Assembly (NCBI GenBank): GCA_024509875.1
Contig: JAMPIV010004459.1
Span: 10,001-74,000, forward strand
From: Oreohelix idahoensis
Lineage: Eukaryota; Mollusca; Gastropoda; Stylommatophora; Oreohelicidae
Direction: 5' to 3'
Length of the DNA: 64,000 nucleotides
Of this stretch, positions 51,547 through 62,498 are shown in pieces. Position 1 is the first letter of the stretch. Each line of letters starts with the position of its first letter. The notes beneath the pieces were generated by a model. The model ran no database searches. It was not told the origin of the DNA and worked only from the letters and a program-made list of their open reading frames with translations. The position numbers and the translations under genes are program-made.

Positions 51547-54500
51547 TCACACGGATGGCGGCTTAAAAAAATCCGCTCCCAGATTTGTTTTTCCACTTAT
51601 ATACTCTATGCTAAACTCAAATGGCTGTAGCAATAATGACCAACGGAGTAATCTAGTGTTCTCATGCCTAGCTTGTGCTAGAAACGACAAGGGTTTGTGA
51701 TCCGTTTGCAACTTAAATGCCTTCCCATACAGATAAATATTGAATTTCTTTATCGCCCATATTACTGCAAGACATTCTTTTTCGCTAGTTGAGTAGTTGG
51801 TTTCAGCTTTATTCAACTTTCTGCTAGCATATGCCACTGGGCTTAATTCCCCATCCAATGCATCTGATTTCTGTAGCAGAGTTGCACCTAACCCAATATT
51901 ACTGGCATCAGTCCTTACTACAAATTCCTGACTTAAGTCAGGTAGTTTCACAATAGGTTTACTTGTGAGCTTTTCCTTCAATTCTTGGTAAGCCATTTCA
52001 CATTGTGGTGTCCATGTAATTCGATCTGGGTGTCCTTTACGTGTCAAATCCGTTAACGGTGCACATATGGAATTAAAGTTTTTGATATACTTTTGGTAGA
52101 AACCACATAATGAGACAAAGGATCTCACGTCTTTCTTGGTTTGTGGTCTCGGGGCTTTCTTTAGTTTTTCTAAATTTTTTGGGTCAGGGGTCATGTTTCC
52201 CTGATAAACTGTGTGTCCCAAAAATTCCAATTCTTTACATCCAACGCAACATTTGGTTGGTCGGGCTGTTAAATTCGCTTCCCTAAGTCGATTAAACAGC
52301 ATGTTCAGAGAGTCAATGTGTTCCTCAAAGGTTTCTGTTGCTATAAGGATATCATCCATGAAATTTGTAATGCATGGGGTATTCAGAGGGTCCAATAATT
52401 TTCTCATCATTCTAGAGAAGACACTAGGTGCATTCTTCAATCCAAATGGCAATCTGTTAAACTCATAGTGTCCTTCTGATGTACTAAAAGCTAGATATGG
52501 TCTAACCTCAGGCTTTACTGGAATTTGATAGTATCCTTTACTCAAATCCACTTTTGAGAAATACTTAGCTTTATTTAGTCTGGCAAACAACTGATTTGTA
52601 TCCGGCAATGGATCCACTTGTCCTTCTGTAATAGCATTCAGTCTTCTGTAATCTATACAGAGTCTATGTTCTCCAGAGGGTTTCCTTAAAAGTACAACAC
52701 TGGAACTATACGAAGATTCACTGTGTGAAATAATTCCTTCCTTCAACAAATAGTCTATCTCTTCCTTCAAAGCTTTTTCCTTAGCAAAAGGAATCGAATA
52801 AGGCTTCATACAGACAGGTGTGGGGTCTATCAGTTTCATATCATATTCCAATAAGTTTGTATGCCCCGGTCGATCTGTTAACACCTCTGTATGATTATCT
52901 AGAACCTGTTGCACTCTCTCCTTCTGATTTTTCGTTAAATGCGTACTGATTTTCACCTGTGCCGCTGTCTCACAGGGGTGTAATGGATATTCAAATGATG
53001 AAAGTGGTTCCTTCTTCATCTCCATTGCAATGGACAAGGTTAGCAAGTGTGTCTCTTCCTGATGTTCTCTTTCCAAATATTTCTTCAGGAGATTCACATG
53101 ATAGATTTTTTCTTTCCCCTTCTTATCTATCTTATAATTGGTTCTAGACACCTTCTCTAGAACTGTATATGGACCTTGCCATCCAATTTGTAACTTATTC
53201 TGATTTCCGGGCAAAAGAAGCAGTACCTTCTCTCCCACAGCCAAATCTCTGTCTTTTGCCTTCCTGTTATAATAAGCAGCATGTTTCTTCCTGGCTTGTT
53301 TCAAATTTTCATTGGCAAGTTTCCAGCCAGTTTTTAAACGAGTGGTCAGCTCATTTACATATTGGTATGAGGATGTAATATTTTCCTCTGCTTTTTCATC
53401 CGTCCACGTTCTTAACAGTGCTTCAAGTGGACCTTTTATTGGCCTTCCAAACAATAATGTTGCCGGGGCCATACCGGTTGAACTATGGGGTACCTCCCGA
53501 TAAGCAAAGAGGGCGGCGTGAAGGTACTGATCCCATGTATCTGGTTTTTCGTGTGCCAACTTTCTCAGGATTGACATCAAGGTGCCATTAAATCTTTCCA
53601 CTTGGCCGTTCCCTTGGGGATGATACACACTACAATGGTAGTGTTTGGCCTGGAAGATCCTGAAAACTTCTTCAGTTAGTTTCCCCTTGAACTGAGAGCC
53701 ATTATCAGTCAAGATTTGATTGGGAAAACCTAACCTTGTGAAAATTGTGAGTAATGCCTCTGCCACATGTTTAGAATCAATCGATGACAGGGCTACCGCC
53801 TCTCCCCACATAGAACAAGTGTCCACCAGAGTCAGAATGTAGCTGTTCCTTCTCTTAGTTCGAGTGAGAGGTCCCACAAGATCCACGGCAACTCTCTCAA
53901 AGGGTGTTCCCACTATGGGCATTTCTCCCAGAGTTGCTGGTGCAGTCCAATGCTTAGGTGCTACTCGTTGGCACTCTGGACAGGATTTTACATATCGTTT
54001 GATATCTTCAGTTATTCCTGGCCAGAAATAGTGACAAGCTATTCGCTGTCCTGTTGCGCTGATCCCCATATGACCACTGAAGGGAATCGCGTGCCCTAGT
54101 TCCAACACTTTAGTCCTATATGAAGTGGGAAGGACCAGCTGTCCGTGACCAACTGATTCAGATTCAGCCTTCCTATAAATCAGATTGTTCTTCATATAAA
54201 ATTCTCCCTTGCCTGGAGGTGTATGTGATTTGGGCAACTTCTTGAAACACGGCTTGAGTGTTTTGTCCTCCGCCTGTGCCTTTCTCATCTCATCTGGATG
54301 AGTATTTATTGGATTATCCTCCTCCTTTTTAGACTGTGATCTGGTCTGCCCTGTTGCCAATATCACAGGTCTCTTGGGATTCTCCAAGAAGACATATCTA
54401 CACCCCAATATCAGAGGGTAGATTGGCTCATTTATCACTGCTGCTTTTATGATTCCTTCCACATATCGCGTTTTCACCTTTATCCGGGCGACGGGAAGTG

Positions 54501-54660
54501 TCATGGTAGCTACATCCTTGGTTGCAGTTTGAATCTCCACTGTTTCTGTGGTGTATTGATCCGCCTGCACCAGGTGAGAACTCACAACGGAATCGTAATC
54601 TAAACCGGTATCATATAAACATCTTATAGTGACACCATTACAAATGACATCTTCATACAC
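51547..54660 (-). CDS. pol of copy 2: protease-integrase-RT-RNase H, 1037 codons open
   Basis: Long uninterrupted minus-strand frame of the retrotransposon polyprotein; the first Met is internal to the ancestral gag-pol frame. Protease: DTG at residues 17-19. Integrase: HHCC zinc finger (about 188-232), catalytic core with Asp in VDLVG (about 258), Asp in TDNG (about 318) and Glu in VERFNG 36 residues later (D,D35E), and a GPY module (about 496). Reverse transcriptase: LRKPSGEHR and DYRRLN (about 660-675), FMDD (about 767), FLGHTV (about 808). RNase H: TDAS (about 917), EKEC, TDHK. Integrase precedes RT. The extreme C terminus is altered by one extra T in a T-run (the native end is kept in copy 1). 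No chromodomain or envelope follows. Confidence 0.93.
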   Translation of the reverse strand: MYEDVICNGVTIRCLYDTGLDYDSVVSSHLVQADQYTTETVEIQTATKDVATMTLPVARIKVKTRYVEGIIKAAVINEPIYPLILGCRYVFLENPKRPVILATGQTRSQSKKEEDNPINTHPDEMRKAQAEDKTLKPCFKKLPKSHTPPGKGEFYMKNNLIYRKAESESVGHGQLVLPTSYRTKVLELGHAIPFSGHMGISATGQRIACHYFWPGITEDIKRYVKSCPECQRVAPKHWTAPATLGEMPIVGTPFERVAVDLVGPLTRTKRRNSYILTLVDTCSMWGEAVALSSIDSKHVAEALLTIFTRLGFPNQILTDNGSQFKGKLTEEVFRIFQAKHYHCSVYHPQGNGQVERFNGTLMSILRKLAHEKPDTWDQYLHAALFAYREVPHSSTGMAPATLLFGRPIKGPLEALLRTWTDEKAEENITSSYQYVNELTTRLKTGWKLANENLKQARKKHAAYYNRKAKDRDLAVGEKVLLLLPGNQNKLQIGWQGPYTVLEKVSRTNYKIDKKGKEKIYHVNLLKKYLEREHQEETHLLTLSIAMEMKKEPLSSFEYPLHPCETAAQVKISTHLTKNQKERVQQVLDNHTEVLTDRPGHTNLLEYDMKLIDPTPVCMKPYSIPFAKEKALKEEIDYLLKEGIISHSESSYSSSVVLLRKPSGEHRLCIDYRRLNAITEGQVDPLPDTNQLFARLNKAKYFSKVDLSKGYYQIPVKPEVRPYLAFSTSEGHYEFNRLPFGLKNAPSVFSRMMRKLLDPLNTPCITNFMDDILIATETFEEHIDSLNMLFNRLREANLTARPTKCCVGCKELEFLGHTVYQGNMTPDPKNLEKLKKAPRPQTKKDVRSFVSLCGFYQKYIKNFNSICAPLTDLTRKGHPDRITWTPQCEMAYQELKEKLTSKPIVKLPDLSQEFVVRTDASNIGLGATLLQKSDALDGELSPVAYASRKLNKAETNYSTSEKECLAVIWAIKKFNIYLYGKAFKLQTDHKPLSFLAQARHENTRLLRWSLLLQPFEFSIEYISGKTNLGADFFKPPSV

Positions 54661-55885
54661 TGGGGGATGGTATGGTTCCTGTAGTTCTGCAGGTTTGACC
54701 GTTTTTTCCTTTTTTCCCAGATGTCATAGCAGCACAATGAGGAGGTTTCCTTCTACAATGGTCAGTGTCATGATTGTTCATCTTACAATTTTTACACCAC
54801 CTTTTCCCTTGGTTGAAAGATTTTCTTTCATCATATTTCCTTTCATCGAATTGTGGGTTTTTATTTTTTATTGTCATACCGTGGCCTATCAAATTGGTGC
54901 TTACCTTTGTTATGATCCCTAGGATCAAATTTATTAAAGTTCTGTGGTGCCCTAAAATTTTCCACCTGTTTCTTTTTATTACCTGATACTTCTGCTTGAG
55001 CCGCCTGATACCTTTCTGCAACAGTTAGCAACTCACCCAGTCTCTCTGCACCTTGTTCCATGAGAAACTTTCTCAGGTCTGGAGCCATGGACTCTCTTAA
55101 TTGTTCTATAAGGACCATTTCCTTAAGATCTTGGGTTTTCCCCAGAGAAGTCCATTTCTCCAAGTATGTCTCTATCCGTGCAGAGAACTGGTGATAGGTT
55201 TCACCTGACAGTAGTTTAGCATTCCTAAATTTTTTTCTGTAAAATTCTGCGTTCTTTTCATATCTTAACAAAAGAGCCTGCTTTAGCATGTCATAATTTT
55301 CCTGATCATCTCTGTGCATTTTGGCAAAAACTTCATAAGCTGCCCCACGAAGTCCTTGAGATAACTTTAAGCTCCACCTTTCTCTCTCTAACCCATATGT
55401 GGTAGCTAATAATTCGTATCTATTTATATAGCTCTCAATATCATCGTCTTTCTCAACAAAATGATCTAAATGAAAGTTCATAGCTGAGGTTGAGGCTCCC
55501 TGAGTAGCAGTAGCATCAGAGGCAAAGGGACTGGCACCATTTTCAGGAGCATGGCCCTGAAACTCAAACTCCCTTAGTCGTAGCTCATGTTCCCTTTGTA
55601 ATCTCTTCTCCTCCTTTTCTGCTTCCCTCTCTGCAGCTAATCGTCTTTCCTCGGCTTCCCTTTCTGCAGCTAATCTCTTCTCTTCCCTTTCTGCCTTTTG
55701 TTCTTCTAATTGGAGCCTCTTAATCTCCCTATCAGCCTCCAATGCTTTAGCCTCTTTGTCAGCCTCAATCTGCAACCTCTTAATTTCTTTTTCAGCCTCT
55801 AACCTTCTTTCGGCCTCAAACCTTCTTTCTTCGCGTTCAATAAATTTGTCACATTCAGTAGTGACATAGGTAATCATAACTTGCC
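54653..55885 (-). pseudogene. gag of copy 2, N-terminally deleted and frameshifted
   Basis: Minus strand. Starts inside gag (after the deletion junction at about 55885) with the charged coiled-coil repeats (about 55850-55580), then the capsid-like domain (about 55490-55010), the basic linker and the CCHC knuckle (about 54760-54810). An extra A in an A-run near 54870 and another near 54705 shift the frame, so gag is not joined to the intact pol frame. A chance ATG in LTR sequence at 55931 gives an open fusion of LTR and gag codons. This is a consequence of the deletion, not a native start. Confidence 0.85.
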
Positions 55886-57842
55886 GAGTTGTGATGTGGT
55901 AATATGAGGTAATACTGGTTTTGTTCTTCAAGATAGATTCTTATTAGACATCATGACTGCATGTGTTTGTTTCTGTTGGAACTAGTATTGGAGATGTTCT
56001 CAGTTCCTGTCATTAAAACAATTAATTACCCCTCTTTAATTAATACAATTCATTTTAAGAGGAGGTGGTACAAATTGTTGAGCTCTGTTGGCCACGAAGG
56101 GCTTAACTTTCGTGATGGCGGCAGGCAAAGACTCCTCTGCTAGACTTCTTCACTGGTTCTGAAGACACCTCACTGGTTCTGAAGACACCTCACTGGTTAC
56201 TACAGGGACCAAAGAGTATGTTGTAACCTCTGGATTCAGCAAATGCTCAGACCAGGTGCGGCTTCAATAACTAGGACCACAGTCCCTGAAACAAGAAGGA
56301 TGTACCTCCTACTTCAGAACTAATTTATACTATCTGGCTAGACTGAGCACAATACATCACAAACACAGAGTTCAGAGCTTTAGTTTAACTGCTATCTTCT
56401 TCTGAAGCAGTTTACTCCAGTATTAACCTCCCTAATGGTTACTACGCCTCTGCACTTTCAGCTATAAGTCCTTCCATGTCATAAGGTAGGTGTCAGTGTA
56501 CTATGTGGTAATTCCGTGTAGTTTGACTTTTCTCCGACACCTTCTGTTCAGGTTGGAGCAATATATATATAGATATAGGCCTTGTCTCATGTTCGCTACT
56601 GAACTGCACATATATACAGACATAAATTATCAATGTACATTCAATTTTCATTAAAAAGAGATCAAATATTTCAACCTACCACAATTCAAGGAAATAAACA
56701 CAGATACGTTGACTAGCAATGAATGTAGGCACAAATACTGGCACAAATTCCCATCTGCTTATGTTCCAGGCTTTTATTTAGCAAAAATATGAGCTGGCTT
56801 CAACGCACTGTTGCTTTATCAAGCTTATTTGAACTAGTGGTCTCGAACTAACGCTATCAATTAACTATATTAACAGACCTAACCAATCAGGCCATTTCTA
56901 CCCCATCGTTTGAAAAAAAGTACTCTTACTTCCGTCTCCCTTGACAACAAAAGATAGCATTTATAGTCCGACTAATCGTGTTTAGCCTTACATATCATTC
57001 CCTCCAATCAATTCAAATGTAACTTGTGGCCTATTTCCGTACAATGGTGGTCTAAAATTCTGCCACTGAGCGACTCCGAGTTTTTAGGTTGTCTGACACC
57101 CTCATTATTTTCTTTTGCCTATAATTTATTAATTCCTGGACTATTTGCGTAACACTTAACATATTCTGTGTCAGCAAGCCCTAAGGAATCCAAATATCTC
57201 AATCTAAGGGAGCTAGGTGGCTGCGTTCAAAATGTGCATTTTCTACCACCTCCTGTTCACTTCAATCCCCATGTGGTGTCTGGGTACTGTCATGTTTTCA
57301 AACGTAAATCCATCTAATGTCATCTTTCCTAATAAGCGTTTTTCAGGTTTTTTTAAAACCTAACTCTGGGAAGGGTAGTGTTTTTATCACTGTCCGTCTG
57401 AAATAAAGTTAGTGCATGTGGCCTTACACGCGTGTTAGGGGTGGCATTAATATAGCGAGACGCGTGTTTAGTGTTGCTTGCGTTGCTGCATTCAGCCCTC
57501 CCTTCTTTCCATCTTAGTCCATCTGTTCGTTCGTTTTGGTAACGTAGTATAATTAATGTTAGGATTAATTTAGGTCATTAATCACTTGTGTATCTCAAGG
57601 TTTTTCTTAGAACTGCAGTACACGTTTTATTGGGTTGTGGAAACGCATGTATTTATGCAGTGGCTTATATTTAACGTGGAAACGTTACAATTTGCAGACG
57701 AAGCATAAAACAAAGGGGATTTCGAGTACTGTCATTGTGACAGCACTGTTCTTTACCATTCTTCTTCCTTTTATAGAATTTATTTGTTAGGCTTTACATT
57801 TACTTTTTAATTTATATATGTGGATTAGAATTTCTCACGCCA
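55886..57842 (-). repeat. 5' LTR of copy 2, 3' end deleted
   Basis: About 1957 bp, nearly identical to 48555-51448 without the LINE. It starts at 57842 with TGGCGTGAG, where one base differs from the usual TGTCGTGAG. It lacks the terminal about 500 bp. Confidence 0.92.
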
Positions 57843-57847
57843 GCAAG
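57843..57847. other. Target-site duplication of copy 2, right
   Basis: gcaag, identical to 48067-48071. Confidence 0.9.
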
Positions 57848-58799
57848 GAAGAACATTCCAGCACCTCTGATTCATGCTATACAGAGCTTCTACAAGTCTT
57901 GCAGAAATTATGTGAGGACAACAAACCATAAGTCAGAAGAGTTCAGGACCACCACTGGTGTAAGACAAAATGATATCCTGTCACCGTATCTTTTCATACT
58001 CCTCATGGCATGTAAGGAGAGAACAAGAAAGTATTCAGTGGGGTACTGGAAGATGAGACAGGTCTGTATTTCAGAGCTGGCGTTTGCTGATGATGTTGCC
58101 CTGATTGCTAAATCAGAGGCACATCTCCAATCCAACCTGCAAGTCTGGAAGGAAGAGCTGGAGAAGAGAGGGATGGTCATAAGCAGCTCTGAAATAAAAT
58201 TCATGGTGATATCACGTGAGGAAAGAAGACATCAGATTAAGCTGGGAGAACAGGTCCTGGAGCAGGCCGACCACTTTAAATACCTCGGAGCTATTATAGA
58301 CCGAAAAGGAGGCATCAAAGAAGAGTTAGCCACTCGAAAAGCAGCAGCTGGGAGACTTTTTCAGGCCATAAATCGAGGATTCCTCAGCAAGAGAGAGGTT
58401 AGTAAGAAAACGAAGATGGCTGTATACCGCTCCACCTATGTCCCAGACTTGACATATGGATGCGAGTCATGGGCAATGACTACAACCCACAAAAGCCAGA
58501 TACAAACCTCAGAAATGAGGTATCTGAGAAAGGTGGTTGAAGTAACAAGAAGAGACATGGTCCGCAACCAGACGATACGTCAAGGCCTAAAATCCCACCC
58601 CCTGCAGACCCAAGTAGAACAGTCCCAACTAAGATGGTATGGCCATGTCTGCAGAATGGGAGAAGATCGGCAACCACGACAAGCATGGAAAACAAAGAAC
58701 CAGGGATCCAGACCCCCAGGACGACACAGAGTCTGCTGTGAGGACAACATTAGACAATCTTTGAAGGACCGAGAACTAGAATGGAACCAGGCCAGGTGT
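57848..58799 (+). pseudogene. LINE 3' portion of RT, continuation of 47725-48071
   Basis: Continues the LINE coding frame: TTGVRQNDILSPYLF (about 57950; the usual QGD/QGC is QND here), FADDVALIAKSE (about 58083), KYLGAII (about 58280), LTYGCESWAM (about 58450), RWYGHVCRM (about 58634) and a basic GRHR region. The element sequence breaks off at about 58799, followed by unrelated DNA; no tail or target duplicate is found. The frame is open from 57912 to the break. Confidence 0.85.
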
Positions 58800-59790
<991 letters not shown>

Positions 59791-60683
59791 ATGCCTAGGA
59801 CATGTGTGAACAGTGCTAATAATTTCTGTTATATATGTGGTGAGGTGACATTTGTATCACAAAAACGAAATATAACTAAAGTGATTAAGAAGGCGTACAG
59901 TTTGTATTTTGGCTGCAGAATAGGAGATCAAGATAAGAGCTGTGCGCCAGACATATGCTGCAATACATGTGCAGCACTGAAGAGTGGAGGCTTTTCATTG
60001 ATTCATCCAAGACGAGTCTTAAAGCTGTTTTGTTGAATAATGGTAATGTGTTACCGTCAATTCCAGTTGGTCACGCAGTTCATATGAAAGAAACTTATGA
60101 AAACATTAAGCAGCTTTTGAAGTGTATAAACTACGATCATCATCATTGGTCACTTTGCGGTGACTTAAAAGTGGTCGCTCTTTTGCTTGGACTACAGGGT
60201 GGATACACCAAGTACTGTTGCTTTCTCTGTGAGTGGGATAGCCGTGCACGAAGTGACCATTACATCAGAAGACATTGGCCAATCAGGCAAGCTATGCCTT
60301 TTGCAGTCCCAATGATTTGGAGAGAGCCCACTGATCATCTCAACAACTGTTACTTTTGCATGGTCCCTCCAATTGGGAAAGGCATATCAAAGAAGAAAAA
60401 ATGGACTCTGGAATATCCAAACATCCCCTCTGCAATACGTCCGGTACCACATGGCGATGACCTACCAGTTCCCAAAGTGCCAGAATCATTTTCAGCTGCT
60501 TCCACTGATGAAGAAGAGGACATTGGTGGTCCTGAACCATCAACCTCAAGCGACCCAGATTTTGAGCAAACTACATCCACTAAACCACACTTAATAACCC
60601 AAGGTGAACTGAATGATCTTGTAAGAGATCTGAATTTACCGAAGAACAAGGCGGAGCTTTTGGGTTCCAGATTGCAACAGTGG
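59791..60683 (+). pseudogene. Unrecognised cysteine-rich, probably transposon-derived gene, 5' part
   Basis: ATG at 59791 opens a frame with a cysteine-rich N terminus (CYICG, then CAPDICCNTC, residues about 12-61), which looks like a zinc-binding module. At about 59975 the frame is lost where a 312-bp block from the middle of the same gene (see 61566-61877) has been inserted. After it (60291 on) the expected order resumes with AMPFAVPMIWREP, a CYFC pair, an acidic Ser/Glu/Asp linker (about 60480-60560) and a helical stretch to 60683, where a retroposon interrupts it. I recall proteins with this architecture as a multi-copy family in invertebrate genomes, likely derived from a mobile element, but I cannot name the family. 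The second part is at 61412-62498. Confidence 0.6.
59975..60290 (+). repeat. Internal duplicated block A
   Basis: About 312 bp, matching 61566-61877 with three base differences. It is read in a different frame from the upstream Cys-rich part. It keeps a TGC codon that is TGA in the other block. Confidence 0.9.
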
Positions 60684-61411
60684 ACCTGGCAAAGGGGCGA
60701 CCGACCCCAACCAGGCGCGTCCACAGGTGGCGGATAGTGGAACGACCTCCAGATATGGTGTGTCAACTGCGAATTAAGTCAGCATTGCTAGACGAATAAG
60801 CAGTCGCGGACCAAACGGCGATGTCCTCCCAGCAGGACAGAGAGGGGTAACAGGTGGCACTGATACCCCCACTGAAATCCCCCATATGTCCTATGACGGG
60901 TGCATCAAGCGAGTAAGAGCCGCTATAAGCTCTAGCCACGGGATGGTAAACCTCGGTAAACAAACCAACTGCTGCCTTGCAGCTACCACCGGGAGATGGA
61001 AAGGCTATGGGAGACAACCCTGAACAACAAACACAACCCGGCCTGCCGAAGACGGAGTGTGTCAGCTACGGCGCAGACAACGGGAAAAATTAGGACACAC
61101 ACGCTTTTGCGGTATGGAGTCATGCGACAATCTCGACTTACGTCATGGCGTCGCTCCTATCAGCTACAACCGGGGAGGAGCGGAGCCGGGCCCCTAGCTT
61201 CGAAAGGGCCCACCCAAGCAACCGGTGCCTTTGCCAACCAAATGGTTGGGGGAAGGCAAAGTAGAGCAACTGACCACCAAAAGGTGATGAGCTCCAGCAG
61301 AAGCTATGGGGCTGCCGCGCCGACCTGGAAAAGATTGTGGACTTCGTCTTAGCGACAGGCCTGCAGATTTAGCATGACTACAAACCGAACGCAGAAGAAG
61401 AAGAAGAAGAA
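60684..61411 (+). mobile_element. 728-bp retroposon with (GAA)n tail and 10-bp target duplication
   Basis: Flanked by gcaacagtgg (60674-60683 and 61412-61421). The 3' end is CGAACG-CA followed by GAA repeats. There is no coding motif. Its interior shares aactgctgccttgcag (60967) with 47450. It interrupts the host pseudogene, whose codons continue beyond it. Confidence 0.88.
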
Positions 61412-62498
61412 GCAACAGTGGAATCTCCTGGCAGAAGATGTTACAATTTCTGTGTATAGGAACCGCCAGAAGCCGCTTATTACATTCTTTTTCAAAAAGG
61501 GTGACCTTTCTGCGTGCCACAACATTTCTGGTTTAATGGCAGCCCTCAAAATCAATTACATACCTGAAGAGTGGAGGCTTTTCATTGATTCATCCAAGAC
61601 GAGTCTTAAAGCTGTTTTGTTGAATAATGGTAATGTGTTACCGTCAATTCCAGTTGGTCACGCAGTTCATATGAAAGAAACTTACGAAAACATTAAGCAG
61701 CTTTTGAAGTGTATAAACTACGATCATCATAATTGGTCACTTTGCGGTGACTTAAAAGTGGTCGCTCTTTTGCTTGGACTACAGGGTGGATACACCAAGT
61801 ACTGTTGATTTCTCTGTGAGTGGGATAGCCGTGCACGAAGTGACCATTACATCAGAAGACATTGGCCAATCAGGCAGTCATTGCAGCCTGGCAGTAAGAA
61901 CGTTGAGAACCCAGCACATGTCGACACCAGCAAGATTTTGTTGCCACCCTTGCACATTAAGCTGGGTCTCATGAAAAACTTTGTCAAGGCAATGGAGAAA
62001 ACAGATGAGGCTTTCAAATACCTCATCAGAAAATTTCCAAGACTGAGTGAAGCTAAAATAAGAGAGGGAGTATTTGTTGGTCCGCAAATTCGAAAACGTC
62101 TTCATGATGACGAGTGTCTTCGTGTGTTGTATTGCAAGGAAAAAGCAGCATGGCTAGCATTTAAGTCAGTGGTGGACAACTTTCTTGGAAACAACAGATC
62201 TGATAATTACAATGAAATTGTAGAAAATCTCCTTCTGAAGTATAAAAGTCGTGGCTGCAACACGTCTTTGAAAATTCATTTTCTGGATTCTCATCTGGAT
62301 TTCTTTACGTCAAACTGTGGAGCGGTCAGTAATGAGCATGGTGAACGATTTCACCAGGACATTGCTGCTATGGAGACAAGGTATCAAGGCAATTGGAGCC
62401 CTTCAATGCTTGCTGATTACCGTTGGACTGTGACAAGAGACACCTCATCGATTGACTACAAGAAGCAAGCAAAGAGAGCTCAAACATCGAATGAATAA
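61412..62498 (+). pseudogene. Unrecognised, probably transposon-derived gene, 3' part
   Basis: Continues the gene of 59791-60683 after the retroposon. It encodes blocks I recall as conserved in this invertebrate family: an ITFFFKKGDLSACHN region (about 61480), EEWRLFIDSSK (about 61567), a CGDLKVVALLLGLQGG block (about 61742), then LPPLHIKLGLMK (about 61938), FVGPQI, a FLDSHLDFF segment (about 62280) and EHGERFHQDI (about 62335), followed by a basic end and stop at 62496. A TGA at 61806-61808 (Cys in block A) cuts the frame in a YCCFLCEWD context. With the retroposon and the duplicated block this makes the gene non-functional. The acidic and His residues in the conserved blocks would suit a nuclease or transposase fold, but this is speculation. 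Confidence 0.62.
61566..61877 (+). repeat. Internal duplicated block B (original position)
   Basis: Matches 59975-60290 with three substitutions, one of which makes the TGA at 61806. It is in the collinear position in the gene, so it is taken as the source. Confidence 0.88.

Larger units (their letters stand above)
48072..57842 (-). mobile_element. Ty3/gypsy-type LTR retrotransposon, copy 2 (Gmr1-like domain order)
   Basis: Complete insertion bounded by gcaag. Minus-strand order: 5' LTR 57842-55886 (truncated), gag, protease, integrase, RT, RNase H, polypurine tract, 3' LTR 51448-48072. The two LTRs differ at about seven sites over about 1.95 kb of overlap, so the insertion is recent. It lies inside a LINE and hosts another LINE at 50345-51270. 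A deletion joins the 5' LTR to gag and removes the LTR's last about 500 bp, the primer-binding site and the first about 70 bp of gag. Confidence 0.95.

Noticed and set aside
55861..55931. ATG at 55931 as the genuine start of gag in copy 2
   Set aside because: The first about 15 codons are LTR sequence joined to gag by a deletion. Copy 1 shows the native gag start further upstream in a different context.
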